From Penicillus capitatus (Eukaryota; Chlorophyta): a stretch of 64,000 nt of DNA. Both the position numbers and the translations under genes were made by a program. Shown here piece after piece: positions 1 through 10,806 of the stretch. The DNA is taken from the NCBI GenBank assembly GCA_965649825.1, contig OZ287711.1, positions 1-64,000 on the forward strand, given 5' to 3'. A model generated the notes under the pieces. The model had not been told where the DNA came from. It ran no database searches and was given only the letters and a program-made list of their open reading frames with translations. How positions within the stretch are numbered: the stretch's first letter is position 1; each line of letters begins with the position of its first letter.

Positions 1-2089
1 CAATGCATGCACCAGCACCGTCACACTGGACACATCGAAATGTGTGGGATTCGCAGTGAACTGTCGTTTAGAAGCAAGAATGGCAACTTCTGGCTTGAAG
101 TCGAAGTGTGCACACGTCATCAAGAACCCACTCAATTGATTGGGGTTCAGAATTCCTTTTTTCAGTCCTTCGTCGAATGTTGCACTCAATCGTTCTTTCA
201 ATTTCTCTACAACAAAAGCTTTCTGATTGCAGTGACAACTTGGAATGAGTGTACCAGATGGGTTTCTACAGATGATCGAACTGAGACGAAAGTAGTTTAG
301 AAGCTGCCCGGCATGAAACGCATGCAATCCAGACTCCGTCAGTTTGACTCCTTTCTGAATGAAAGATCGCGGCAATGGAGTGTATGGAATGACCAACGAT
401 CGAAGGAATTGCAACATGTCGAGGGGAGAAAACACATCCATCTTGTGATCGACGACTTCACACAAACGCTCCACAAGTTTTCGAGGCTTCGGGATGGACA
501 GATGACTCAAAGCAAGTGCGACATTCATCAGATCCCGTTTTGCGAACTTCTCCATTCTCGACTGCAAGGCGTCATAGAGAGAAGGGAGAAAACGACTTGT
601 GGATGGTCTTGCTCCTCCCAACATAAAAAATCCTTGGACATACTCAACAAGAATCATAATGGTGGATCATCAGACCTGTTGCCGCAGAAATCAATTGTTC
701 CACTGTCATGTCACCGTACTGCGTGCTGGTATGTTCCATAGCTTGTTGGAGAAAGCTATCAAATGGTCGTCCGTTGATAAAGACCGTTCGAAATCGAAAA
801 CCAAACTGACCCATAGAGCGCAACATGATCGAATAACTTGCTGGACTCATGTGACCCAAATGCCTTTCTGCCTAAATCGAGTAAATGACCACGCAGTCTC
901 CGACGCTTGAGGATACTTGTTCCAACAGACTGCGGATGAGACTGTGGTGCTTTTCAATGACCCATGTGTGTTGTTTAACTTGACTCGATACGGACACAAT
1001 GCGATGAAGCATTGTCACGATATGCTCACCATTGATCAAATGTGCTTCGCACTCCAACAGCCGGCGATAAGAATTCAGCAAATCTACAAATCAAACATCA
1101 CCATCGCGACCTTGTGTTGTGCTGGAGGCCTTCAAGGATGAAACGCTTCTCTAAAGTGGGAGCGCTAAACGCCAGATTCTGCAAACTTTTTTTTGCATCC
1201 AATGCGATGAACATAATGGCGTTGTTTAACCGAGACGCCTGTCCTGTGCGAGGAGACACTCTCACTGTATCTCTGGGATCAACACGCATTCCAGTTCGAC
1301 GAAACTGTTCACAGAGGACATCGCGCATAAGGCCCAGGACATTCCATGCACTCTGTTTCACGTCATCTCGCTCCAGACCTCCAACTTTAGCAACCCTTTC
1401 AACCTCATTGATGGCTTCAAGAGAGAGTCGAGAAATCGTCGCGTTAATTGGATCCGGATCAGGAATCGTTGATGGCGCTGGATCATTGTACAAAGGAGCT
1501 CTTTCAACGATGGAACGATGTCGAGGACGACTTAACGACCAGCTCCGATTCTCCAATCGAGTGTCAGATGGGAATTGCTCTTTACTTTTGAACGCGTCCT
1601 GCACAAATCTGCTAGTGAATGTGCGAGTTAACAGTGCAGCAGAACGACTCAACAGGATAGGCGCTGTATTGACCAGATGGATCTTCCCTGGTACTGTCTA
1701 GTCCCGACGTCGCGCATCGTTTGACGAGACGAAACTGCAAACACACGCGATCAACGCCGACAGAACGGGAAACTCGTGGAATGGAGGTTACCGCTTGGTT
1801 GGAATTGAGTTCCTTCCGCGGCTTACACTGTCGCATTAACTGGGAAGGAATCATTCTGGACCATTCAGCAAAGAAACGTCCACGGCGCGTATAACACGCC
1901 TCGTCATTGTCTATGGTGTGTTTCTCGTTCTCGCACTTTAGTCAATAGTGTGTATCGAAAGCGACCTGGGTTTTCGAGGAAGCATGGGCGAGTCCGACGA
2001 GGTCCTCGAGATGCAGGATCCGTGACACCACAGCGAAGACACTTTGCTGACCTCTTGAAATGCCACCTGAATGATTTGAAGGAAAACAT
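1..2089 (-). CDS. FASTK/RAP-like helical-repeat protein, N-terminal part (runs off window)
   Basis: Minus-strand gene cut by the left edge. I start it at 2089: the first exon (2089-1937) encodes a basic, Arg/Lys-rich, hydroxylated N-terminus beginning MFSFKSFRWHFKRSAK, typical of a mitochondrial presequence. Exons then join in frame across introns 1936-1840, 1746-1698, 916-872 and 675-633; one more intron lies near 1150-1085 but I could not place it exactly. The rest is made of repeated 35-40 residue helical units of the style RMEKFAKRDLMNVALALSHL and LDMLQFLRSLVI, which resemble the helical repeats of FASTK/RAP-domain organellar RNA-binding proteins expanded in apicomplexans and chromerids. 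The C-terminal RAP domain, if present, is outside the window. A role in mitochondrial RNA processing or rRNA assembly is inference. A later start at 1854 is possible. Confidence 0.65.
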
Positions 2090-3373
2090 CCATGTGATTC
2101 CCTTTTTTCTTAGCTGATCACTTACTCTGTGACAAGTGACTGCTCTCTAGCGGGGGAATTGAAGTCGTTGAACCATTCTTTGCGATGGAGTGGCTATCGA
2201 TCGTTTTAGATGATTACTTAAATGCGTCCGATCTCTAAGAGGCGAACTGTAAATGGAAATGAATTCTGTCAAAGTTTAAACTAAGAAGTGTACCACAATT
2301 GAGCCTTCAGTTAACCTAACGGCAGTCTGGGCTCATAGAAGATAGGGTACTCGCCACGTGCACTTGTAGGCAACAACACAATGCTGTAAAAGTGAACGAG
2401 AGGAGAGAAGTTCAATCTCAACCAAACCATTCATGATCATCGCTTTTATCAGAACCTCTTCAGTGGTCATTATCAGCCTGGAAAGTAGGTACATCGGCTT
2501 CCTTAGCAGGGAAAAGAAAACCCAAGGACATAACTGTTGCGTTGTTCGAATCCCATCCCACTTTTCAACTACGAAAGTGAAAGTGTTGCTCATGACGTTA
2601 GAATCTCGCCATCAGACTCTGCTCGACGACAAGGAAGATTCGCCTTTTCGCCCTCCGTAACTCCGTCCGTCACGGCGACAAAGAAAAATGTGAAGAATCA
2701 GATACCTCTAGTGATTAACATGTGCTCTTTCAGACGTGTTCTGTGTCCTCAAAGAACATAATCGCAGATAAAGTCTCTCAGGATCACAAAAGAGCACATT
2801 CACTTTTAAGGGAAAGAACACGTCACTGTCGCGGCAGTGCATTGCATCTGTTTCCATCGTTCGGGGTACACGAAGAGAACTGGTATAAAACGGCTGCCCT
2901 TTTAGCTATTGTAATCAGCCTCAAGCCCAGCATTCCGTTCTCACGTGGAGTGGATTTCAGGAATTCGCCATGGACTCGACGGGCCGAGTTCTGTAATGTG
3001 CTTTCTGTACTTTATGTCGTCTTTCCTATCGCTGACACTTCAGAAGAAGTTTCGTTTAAGAGAACATTGGTCTGATACGACAACAACAATCTGAAACTTT
3101 TCTTGTTCAAGATGGAGTACAGGATTGCGAAGAAAACACAATCGAGGAACTAAACGCCTTGAGTGGCGGAGCGCATATGGATGATATAATGGAAGGACGA
3201 AGTCCATGACAGAAGAAAAAACGAACACACATGCCCTGATATAATGATGAACTTTATTCAATGCCTATCCAGGCACGATGGTGGTTTTCTGAGACGAGCA
3301 AATAAAACTGGACGTTCATGTAATGGTTGCTGAGGACGAAGCTGATCCCATTAGCCTCCGTAATAACCGCCAT
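2090..3373. other. Intergenic stretch, no gene supported
   Basis: Only short unsupported open frames. A strong minus-strand donor-like site (GTAAGTG near 2130) with an acceptor-like TTCAG near 2070 could mark an alternative 5-prime UTR intron of the FAST-like gene. A TTTATT (AATAAA on the minus strand) near 3255 could serve as poly(A) signal for the small secreted gene ending at 3374. Confidence 0.4.
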
Positions 3374-3719
3374 CTAGCAACACACCTGTATTATTATTGA
3401 CATGGCGATGTCGGTTTTCTTACTCTTCACATTTTCTTGCCAATCGTTCGACTTGTTATTCTCTCCGCTGGCACACTTGTAGCAATCTTCTTCGTCTTGT
3501 TTGTAATTGACGTGGTGAAGGAGCTTGCTGGAATCGTGATCTACGTCACAGTCCTCGTCCGCGCAACCTTTATTATCATCTCCATCCCAGTTATGCTGGG
3601 ATAGTTCTGTTCGCAGGCACAGACAGACAAGTTGTAACGTTAGCAAAGGGGAAGGTCTTACGTCTGGCAGAAACATGAAACAAGAGGATCCCCGCAAGCA
3701 TAAAAACACTCAAGTTCAT
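3374..3719 (-). CDS. Small secreted cysteine-containing protein (96 aa, two exons)
   Basis: Two exons, 3719-3662 and 3606-3374, separated by a 55-base intron with a textbook donor (GTAAGA), a GCTAAC branch-like motif and a CAG acceptor. The join gives a 96-residue protein. Residues 1-18 (MNLSVFMLAGILLFHVSA) form a clean signal peptide; the mature part is acidic and hydrophilic with cysteines in two clusters (GCADEDC and EDCYKC) and ends in a hydrophobic segment finishing VCC. The gene is invisible as a single open frame. No family is recognised. It is one of at least three small secreted genes of this two- or three-exon layout in the window; an extracellular or effector-like role is only inferred from size, signal peptide and cysteines. 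Confidence 0.65.
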
Positions 3720-4355
3720 CGAGCGCGTCATGATGAAAGCGCCTGCGGATGGGGAACAAAGAACAAAACGCTACTGTAGACGGAGGTTGCAATCTTCGCG
3801 AATTTATAAGGTCGCAGCGACAGGTATAGACGCGTTCTCGTTGTTCCTTGCATCTGCCTGAAATATCGTTATCTTCTGTGGTCGTGAGAAGTGAAGGAAA
3901 GGCAATACGATTCTTGGGGACGCGACCCGCGGTTCGAAGACCGCTTCGCCACAACAGGAGATTATCCGAGGTTTATGAATGCATACTAGTCACGTTCGAT
4001 GAAACTGTACACTCTCAAGTATCTGAATAGCTGCTGATGGAACGATTGGTCGTCCATTGGGCATAATCCATGACCTTGTGAGAATGGCGCAATAGAGGCT
4101 TGTCTTACTGCTCTAAGAAGTGGACGCCGTACGAACGCTCGATCTCTTGATCGACTTTAGAAAAAAGCGTTCATCTTTCTTCGCCTGCGTCGAAGAAGAT
4201 CGCATTCCTGCCCATTGACCTTCGTCACAGATGTCTTTGAACAAGCAGCTTCTATAAAACAAGTTTTGGTCAGATACAATATGTATCCCACAGCACTGGG
4301 TATTGATGCTTTTTGAGAAAGTTACTTGAAACGAGTCTAGAACCACTCGTTTCGT

Positions 4356-4723
4356 CTATTCTGCTGACGTTAAGCACTTCGCCTCATCCGCAGTACGAAA
4401 TTGGATGCCACAACCGGTTTCTGTCGACGTCCTTGATGGTCTTATTGAAACTGGACCAACCGACGGCGTCAACGCAGGGTCAATCGGGAGTAGAGATCGC
4501 GCAGCTAAGAATAAGTGTGCTGTCATCACGGACAGGAAACGAAATGGCGATACGTGCGTCTTGGTCTGCATCTGCGTCTTTTCAGGACTTCGCAGGACAA
4601 ACCGAATGTTGAAAAATCAGAAAAGTAAATTGAAAATGAAAATGGTCTGCATCGGCGGCGACCATGTTACGTCAGTTCGTTTGTGCCTGTGTAAAATGCA
4701 GCGATCCGCAATAGGACTAGCAT
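4356..4723 (-). CDS. Possible small secreted protein (weak model)
   Basis: A start at 4723 gives a short hydrophobic N-terminus (MLVLLRIAAFYTG). A donor GTAACA and an acceptor of the weaker GCGAAG type would join it in frame to a second exon ending at 4356 that contains a hydrophobic stretch and two cysteines close to the C-terminus. The layout matches the other small secreted genes nearby, but the acceptor is poor and there is no recognisable domain, so this may be chance. Confidence 0.25.
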
Positions 4724-5001
4724 CTCAGTCACCTTAAGTTTTGGAAGAGATGCTTAATCGCAGGATCTTTCTTATGATCCTAGTCTCTATGTATACAAAA
4801 TGGTGCATTGTTACAAAAGAGATCGTTGGTGTGTTTAATAGTGGAGGACAGAAGCAAATGTCGACTAGCTCAGATATCTACCCACAGTAGAGGATCGGGT
4901 AAGCTTATCGACTTGTTTAAAGGCATGTGAACATGAATGAACGACAAAAAGCTGCGCCTTAATGTTCTTGATGAACTATTTTTAAGACCGATTGTGTTTT
5001 T

Positions 5002-5779
5002 CTATCCGATACGACATAACAGCACAACAAATACAAACAGCAGAAAGTAGTCTGGATTTCTTTCTGTTTTGAATTTTTGCTGCATCGAATCCAGAACTTT
5101 AGCCACTGTTGAATTAAAATGAACTCCCCTGAAACTAACTCTTTGAGCTCATTTACGAAACGATGCAAGGGAAAGCGTCCCGTTTAATCGTGAACGCATC
5201 TTACCTGTCTTGAGGACGGCAAACGCATTCGGAAAGTAACCCTGTATTTCATACAATCGGCCACTTTCACTGAAGGATTCAAAGGAATACTGTAAGGAAT
5301 GCAGTTTTATACTGCGTACTGCCCACACAGGCTGTTTGTTGTACCCTCCGTAATGATCCCGCTTTGTCAAATCTAAGATGATTGAACATGACGATGACGA
5401 TGTCATCTGAGCTGGACAGAGTTCTGATGATGTTCGATACAGGGCAGTGTCATGTTCAGCTTCTAACTGCGTTTTGCGAATTTGTTTTCTATTCCTCCAC
5501 TAACAGTGCATTTAGACAAAAGCTTGTCGTCTAATCAGATTTAGTAAAATCTCATTTGATGATTGATTGCCTCGCGCATTTCAGTGATAATGCCGAACTG
5601 AGGATCCTGACTGCGGCTTCCGTCTGTACTAGTGATTGATCAGTCAGTGACAGTGATTTATTCTCACTGAAAAACATTAGTCGGACGAAAACGAACGATT
5701 TCTTACGATATCCCTTTGAACGAATGTCCAACCGTAGGGGGAGGAAGTTTGGAAGAATTCGAAAACCGTACAAGTGTCT
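5002..5779 (-). CDS. Unrecognised multi-exon protein, 5-prime end not resolved
   Basis: At least three exons join in frame on the minus strand: about 5779-5707, about 5666-5600, 5499-5205 and 5105-5002. The introns include a 40-base one (5706-5667) with GTAAGA donor, CTAAT branch-like motif and TTTTCAG acceptor, and one at 5204-5106. The third exon (QLEAEHDTALYRTSSEL and onward) is open for 98 codons; the last exon ends with a hydrophobic segment (YFLLFVFVVLLCRIG) that could be a C-terminal membrane anchor. No domain is recognised. A further upstream exon probably lies between 5780 and 6000, where another frame is open, but I could not connect it in phase. Real coding is supported by consistent splice phases rather than homology. 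Confidence 0.45.
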
Positions 5780-6143
5780 CTGTTTATTCATAACGACCAT
5801 ACAACTTTATCATGTCGCCAAGGTGTCGCAGACAAGTTAGCCGCCAGCCTCCGGCGGAACTCCTGTCTTAGCCTGAAAGCATCAGAATGCAGAATACAAG
5901 CTGTTCCTCTCGCATCGTTCCTGTTGTACAACGTGTACTTCGTGGACAAGTGACAGAAGAGACAACTTCTTGTCTTTGATTGGCAGCTAAGCTACCCGTC
6001 GACAACGGTCAGACGTCTATGCAACACTGGAACTGATTTGAAGCTTGTCTTAAAAACGCCAACCTCCAACAGACGTGAAGACATATAGCACGTGTTCTTC
6101 GAATTAGTCTTCAAAGCTCGTTCAGTTATAGAGTGCTTCCGCC

Positions 6144-6890
6144 ATGAAGACGATGCGACCGGCATTTTTCACCGCCCTGGCGTTGCTCTGTCTTTTCAGT
6201 GTCGAAGGAGAACGTTTGAAAGGTGGATGCGTTTTCACCTGCTTCAGTTGCTGTATCACTCACTGCTTTTGTGTGCCCTTTCAGTTGGCGGACTCTGCGC
6301 TTGTACAGCACTCCACGATCCTGTCTGTGGAACCGACAAAAAAGACTACTCGAATAGAGGCTGTGCAGATTGCGCTGGCGTAAAAGTCGCTTGCAAAGGC
6401 AAGTGTCCTTGCAAGTCTCCAATTAACGGCTGCGTCTGCACCACGGAGTACGCTCCGGTTTGCGGAGTCAATGGAAAGACATACTCGAACAAATGTAACG
6501 CCGACTGCGCCAACGTTGCAGTCAAGTGTCCAAAAGAATGCCCCTGCAAAGCAGAAGAGTGTTCCTGCGATCCAAAGCCAGTGTGCGGATCAAATGGTGC
6601 AACATACCTGAACAGATGCCAAGCGAAGAAGGCTGGTGTTGCCGTCGCATGCGATTATGCGTGTCCATGTGCGTTACCATTCCCTTATCTCACAACCAAT
6701 GTTCTTCTGTTGTATTGCAGGCCGTGCTTCTGTTCCTTGTGATAACATTTCTTGCATATATCCCTGTTCAAGGCCCGAATGTCCAGCAGTTCCAAATGCT
6801 CGATGTATCGGTACTGGCCCATGTGGTTGCGCAGAAGTCTATTACGCAGACTGCAAAATCGTCGATTGCAGTACGGCAATTGTTTTCTGA
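6144..6890 (+). CDS. Secreted Kazal-repeat serine protease inhibitor-like protein
   Basis: Three exons (6144-6213, 6285-6668, 6721-6890) give 207 aa. Residues 1-22 are a signal peptide (MKTMRPAFFTALALLCLFSV). Three tandem Kazal-type units follow, each with the pattern C-x-C, then PVCG, Y-x-N, C-x-A and a closing C-x-C: CACTALHDPVCG, CVCTTEYAPVCG and CSCDPKPVCG. Kazal domains bind and block serine proteases outside the cell; the P1 contact region differs between units, so they may have different targets. A fourth cysteine-rich segment without the PVCG core ends the protein. All splice phases agree. In protists such proteins are usually secreted defensive or interaction proteins; the partner protease is unknown. 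Confidence 0.85.
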
Positions 6891-7040
6891 GTACGTACGA
6901 CATGTGTGATATGATGACACCTAGGTGCTCAACCGCAGCCAAGCATTGTCCCTACACCTAGTGTACGTCCCTCGTTCTGCTTGAAGGAAGTGAGCATGAG
7001 CAGTCTTGTCATGGTATGTGTATCTATCTATTCTTGCTGC

Positions 7041-7228
7041 AGGGCTGGACATGTGACTTTTCCAACGGATATCGTCCAAAGAAGGATAGATGCTGCCCTG
7101 GACTGAAGTGTTGTGAGGATTGCGTCAAAACCATCGGCAAAGGAGATAAACATGACATTAATGCCCTTCATTTGTTCCCATTCCCAACTAAGAAGAAATG
7201 CATGCGTCGTTGCCCTAAGTGTCGTTAG
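7041..7228 (+). CDS. Cysteine-rich exon downstream of the Kazal gene (partial model)
   Basis: An exon-like frame preceded by a pyrimidine-rich TTCTTGCTGCAG acceptor encodes GWTCDFSNGYRPKKDRCC followed by further cysteine pairs and a basic tail ending CPKCR. It may be the last exon of the Kazal gene (a phase-0 join from near 6883 is possible, removing that gene's stop) or of a separate small gene whose first exon lies between 6890 and 7040. The acceptor and the density of cysteines suggest it is coding; its upstream partner is not decided. Confidence 0.4.
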
Positions 7229-7879
7229 ATACATTTTATGATTCATCTGTGATCTCTGTCTGTCTTTGATTTCGTTTGCTTTTCTGTTAGCTGTTGTTAA
7301 CATGAACCTGGCTTTCCTTTCTATTTGTATGGCTCTGTCAGTACACAGAGCTCGATGTGTGCCGTCGGATGTTGCTGTAGTTGGGGCGGACGAAAGTGAG
7401 GACGCGGGCGAAGCAGCGAGACAATAATGCGTGAAAAATAATCTGTAAGGTTGGTATGTTGAATCTGTATACAAAACCTTCACGTTGACATGACCGTTTA
7501 ACATTCAGCTTCAGTAATCACGTCAGTGCAGAAGCAGCAACCTGCACCAATAAGGCCTTTCGATCTCGCGCGATTTCGAATTGGAGGCACTCATAAAAGG
7601 CTCGGGTCCACAAAAAACGGATGCCATGTTCATTACAGCAACGATGCGTCAGTTGCCAATTCGTCGTACGAGAGGTCGTGCAAAATTCTCGAAAACGAAA
7701 CTCGGACAGAACATGGTCAACAATCGCGTGCTCTTTGAACGCCGCGTTTAGCAAATCCCAAGAGTTGTGGGATAAGAGAGAGTGGGCTTCGTCTGTGAGA
7801 AGAAGAACCTGCAAACGTACGTTTCCCAGTTGAAATCGAACACAACGCACTCTACATGCCGCCACCATGCACTGCTTTG

Positions 7880-8228
7880 TCATTTAGGAGGAGGCATACC
7901 CTTTATGTATTCGCAGCAAATGGCAATGCACTCATCGAAGTCCCTAACCTTGTCTTCACCGAAGGGCTCTGTGTTCCACTTCTCTCCTGGTATAAGCTCT
8001 ACGCAGCACAGTGAAGATGGAGTCTTTGAAGATTCACCCTTACTTGCGCTGTTTTCGACACGGTTTCTCGAAGATCCTTTCCCGACAATGCCATCACCCT
8101 CGCCCACGTAGGCATTTGCCTACGAGATATAAAAGGCAGTCGGTAAACACCGGCGACAGAAAATTGTGCCTTACCGAGTAGAAGCACAAAAGGGCGAGGA
8201 TAATCAGAATTTTTGCGTTGGCGGACAT
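7880..8228 (-). CDS. Small secreted cysteine-containing protein (97 aa, two exons)
   Basis: Exons 8228-8175 and 8119-7880 are separated by a 55-base intron (GTAAGG ... CTCGTAG) located exactly at the end of the signal peptide. Residues 1-18 (MSANAKILIILALLCFYS) are a signal peptide; cleavage after ANA is likely. The mature protein is polar and carries two double-cysteine motifs (SLCCVEL and AICCEY) plus a single Cys, five in all, and ends MPPPK. No known family. The exon layout (signal peptide in exon 1, mature part in exon 2) is the same as in the gene at 3374-3719, but I see no sequence similarity between the mature parts. Confidence 0.65.
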
Positions 8229-9299
8229 GATTCGCGAAGATCAAGTAGGCGTTCAAGAAAACCGACGAAACGAAAAACCTCGGCGGCAAAGAGGAAAAAT
8301 GACGGCGGCCGAAGGAACTGCTCGAATTTATACAATTTTCTATCTAACTGTCGTGTCTATTTTTTGCTGCAAACGACAAACGAAAGCATCTGGTCGAGAG
8401 TGGCGGCTGCTTTATTCGCTGACGCAGACAGATAGAAGACTGCAGATTCCATCACAGTTAGCTTGCCTGTCGCTGTGAAGTTTCTTGGCATCTGTAGTGC
8501 TGCATGCAAAACCACCGACGATGTGACGTGCGGTGGTAGGCGCAATCTCTCGCTGGCGTGCTGTAGCCGCACACATCACTAACAGTTGTTTGCTGCTCAG
8601 TTCCTACAAAACAATGGAGAAAGCGAACAGAGTGATCGCTTAGACTGCCTAATGGCTGCAGTAAATGTCAAGATCTAAACCACCAGCTCGATGATGCCTC
8701 TGGACTCACCCAGTGGTCCAGAAGACTGAAAACACTTCGACTGTCGAGTAGATGGACCAATTACACTTTCCTTGTAGTTCTACAGAAGGGTGCATGAGAG
8801 AAGGTGGCGGATTGTCATCGAAGATCTGTGACACTGGTTTGCTAAAAATGTGGCGCTTTCATGATGACTGTTGGTGAACGACGGGAATGAAACTCTTTCA
8901 ACTCTCGATCAACAGCTGAGCAGCTTTTTCAATCTTCGCACCCCGATCGGACAGTTGGGTAAAGACACGGACGGCTCCGTTCATGGAGATACAAAAAACA
9001 ACAGCAGAATGCAGGTGTCCACTCCTTCCTTTTCTTCATGTCATGTTAGACTAGAGGACGAAGCACATTTTCCGTTTCCACTCGAATCCAGTGTCTATCT
9101 GACATATCGCGGACATGTGCGTTGCCATTCCCTAAGGCGGTTCCACTTCACGGCTCCACTGTTGTGAACGACACTGACAAGCAGCTGTTACAAGGAGTCA
9201 AAACAACTCGCCATCAGTTGAGAAATGGATCGATGCAGTCCAATCGACCCAGATGTTTGGCAGAATTCTTTGGGGATCCCTTGCAGATGACAGACAACA
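8229..9299. other. Intergenic stretch, no gene supported
   Basis: No open frame with coding character, signal peptide or convincing splice sites was found on either strand up to the left LTR of the retroelement. Confidence 0.4.
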
Positions 9300-9396
9300 T
9301 GTCAGCGGAAGGCTTCACTGATTACAGAGCAAGGTACAAATGTGTTCACATCCATGTGTTCATACGCTACAGGTGATGTGACAGTCTTGTCTGACA
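9300..9396 (-). repeat. 3-prime LTR (97 bp)
   Basis: Identical to 10710-10806, starts TGTCAG and ends CTGACA; on the minus-strand element it is the downstream LTR, preceded by a purine-rich tract. Confidence 0.9.
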
Positions 9397-9468
9397 TGGT
9401 CCCATCCACCTTCCGTTTGCGCAGACTCCGAAAACGTGAAAACCCTTCGAAAAATGAACAGAATTAAG

Positions 9469-10551
9469 TCAATCGATACCCGAGGTAAACGTCCGTTTAA
9501 ACACTGAGAAAATGCTCCATCCTGTAGATGCTACCTCATCAATCGCTTCTTGTGGACCCTCCGCTCTCTGACGCGCATCCGATGTCGTCGGAGTTGCTGA
9601 CTCGACCGCACCCAAAGCCCGCGCCCGCGGACAATCCTTAATCAGATGCCCTTTGCATCGGCAGAAATAACAGATTCTGCCTCGACCGACGATCCTTGCG
9701 CCATCTTCTTTTGTCACGTCAGTCTTCGTTCGCCGTTTCTGTGGATACCGTCCAATGTCGTGCAGCACTCGCTTCATCTGCTGCAACGTCTTCGAACTTC
9801 GTTGTCTTTCTAGTGTCCTCGTCGACATCACCTCAGCTGTCCTTTCGAAGCTCGTCTGCACATCCTTTTGTAGTGTCTTCACCTCGTTGGCTAGCGATTG
9901 TAGACATGGCACCAAATCGGGTGCCGAAATGAAATTCTTTTTCGCCTCTGTGAAGGCCGTTTCAGTCTCTGTCAGTTTCTGTTGTAGAGAGGAAGCTTCT
10001 TTGCGGGCCTTGTCTACTTCGTGTGTTGCCTGGTGGACATCCTGTAGGGCCTCGATCATGCCTTGTCGTTCCTTGGTAGCGTTTTGTTGCGCCTCATCAA
10101 CGTCTCCTCGCAGTTTCTCGTTAATTCGCCGCTCTTCCTGCAGGCTTTTCAGCAATTCTTCCTTTTCCGCGCGAATCACGCGCAACGCCCTTTGTGCATT
10201 GGTGAGGTTTTCACCTGTTGCGGTCAACTCGCGCCGCAGTCCATCACTCGCTTGTCTTTCTTCCTGCAGCCTCTGCGGCAGGTCACGTCTCTCCCGTACC
10301 CATGCGCCAATCCGCTCGAGAAAACGCTTCATCTTATTCATGTCCACCAACCAGTACCACGCATCGTCGACAACGTCCTCTGGCTGCGTCAACACCGGGC
10401 GTCCCCTCAGTTTAGGGAAACAGTTTTCGTCTTCGCCCGCTTCGGTTATAACGTTAAGCAAGGCATAGTCGCCTAGTTGATATGTTCCATACAGACTTCT
10501 CCTTCTCTCTTCATCTTGACCCTGCTCTCTCTGTTGTGGTGCTCGACTCAT
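9469..10551 (-). CDS. Gag-like coiled-coil protein with CCHC zinc knuckle (360 aa)
   Basis: The single gene of the LTR element. Starting at the ATG at 10551 (MSRAPQQREQ) it encodes 360 aa. The N-terminal third is a compact acidic/basic domain, the middle (about residues 100-270) is a long coiled coil of Glu/Lys/Arg/Gln heptads, and near residues 310-325 there is a retroviral-type zinc knuckle, C-x2-C-x4-H-x4-C (CYFCRCKGHLIKDC), preceded by basic residues. This is the layout of a retroelement Gag: particle assembly plus nucleic-acid binding. The frame is intact, so the particle protein could still be made. The long open frame on the opposite strand (9755-10468) is a shadow of it. Confidence 0.85.
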   Translation of the reverse strand: MSRAPQQREQGQDEERRRSLYGTYQLGDYALLNVITEAGEDENCFPKLRGRPVLTQPEDVVDDAWYWLVDMNKMKRFLERIGAWVRERRDLPQRLQEERQASDGLRRELTATGENLTNAQRALRVIRAEKEELLKSLQEERRINEKLRGDVDEAQQNATKERQGMIEALQDVHQATHEVDKARKEASSLQQKLTETETAFTEAKKNFISAPDLVPCLQSLANEVKTLQKDVQTSFERTAEVMSTRTLERQRSSKTLQQMKRVLHDIGRYPQKRRTKTDVTKEDGARIVGRGRICYFCRCKGHLIKDCPRARALGAVESATPTTSDARQRAEGPQEAIDEVASTGWSIFSVFKRTFTSGID

Positions 10552-10709
10552 CCTTGCCGAGGCTTCTTGAAATTCCTTGGTTCGTCTAGACACGTCTAGA
10601 CAGGTCTCAACAACTTCCACACAGGAAGATGCGTAAAGCACGCAGCAAAACGCTTCACGTCACACAGACGGAGTTCAACCGAAGGAGCGTAGACTCAGCT
10701 CCGAAACCA

Positions 10710-10806
10710 TGTCAGCGGAAGGCTTCACTGATTACAGAGCAAGGTACAAATGTGTTCACATCCATGTGTTCATACGCTACAGGTGATGTGACAGTCTTGT
10801 CTGACA
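10710..10806 (-). repeat. 5-prime LTR (97 bp)
   Basis: Identical copy of 9300-9396. On the minus strand it is followed at once by the primer-binding-site-like TGGTTTCGGAGC. Confidence 0.9.

Larger units (their letters stand above)
9300..10806 (-). mobile_element. Complete gag-only LTR retrotransposon (TR-GAG type), 1507 bp
   Basis: Bounded by two 97-bp direct repeats (9300-9396 and 10710-10806) that are identical base for base. Each repeat begins TGTCAG and ends CTGACA, the TG...CA and short inverted ends expected of LTRs. The element is flanked by a perfect 5-bp target duplication, CAACA, at 9295-9299 and 10807-10811. It is transcribed on the minus strand: directly after the 5-prime LTR is TGGTTTCGGAGC, 10 of 12 matches to the usual initiator-Met tRNA primer site, and a purine-rich tract (GGAAGGTGGATGGGA) precedes the 3-prime LTR. 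The only gene inside is gag-like; no protease, reverse transcriptase or integrase fits in it. It must be mobilised by enzymes from another element. Identical LTRs imply a recent insertion. Confidence 0.9.

Noticed and set aside
1042-1701. Plus-strand 219-codon open frame
   Set aside because: Antisense to the FAST/RAP-like gene whose exons are supported by splice phases and repeat pattern.
2722-3075. Plus-strand 117-codon frame with a nearby TATAAAA
   Set aside because: No signal peptide, domain, splice pattern or compositional support.
9755-10468. Plus-strand 237-codon open frame inside the retroelement
   Set aside because: It is exactly antisense to the gag coiled coil; Ser/Arg/Cys-rich composition is the complement of Glu/Lys/Gln codons, with no domain.
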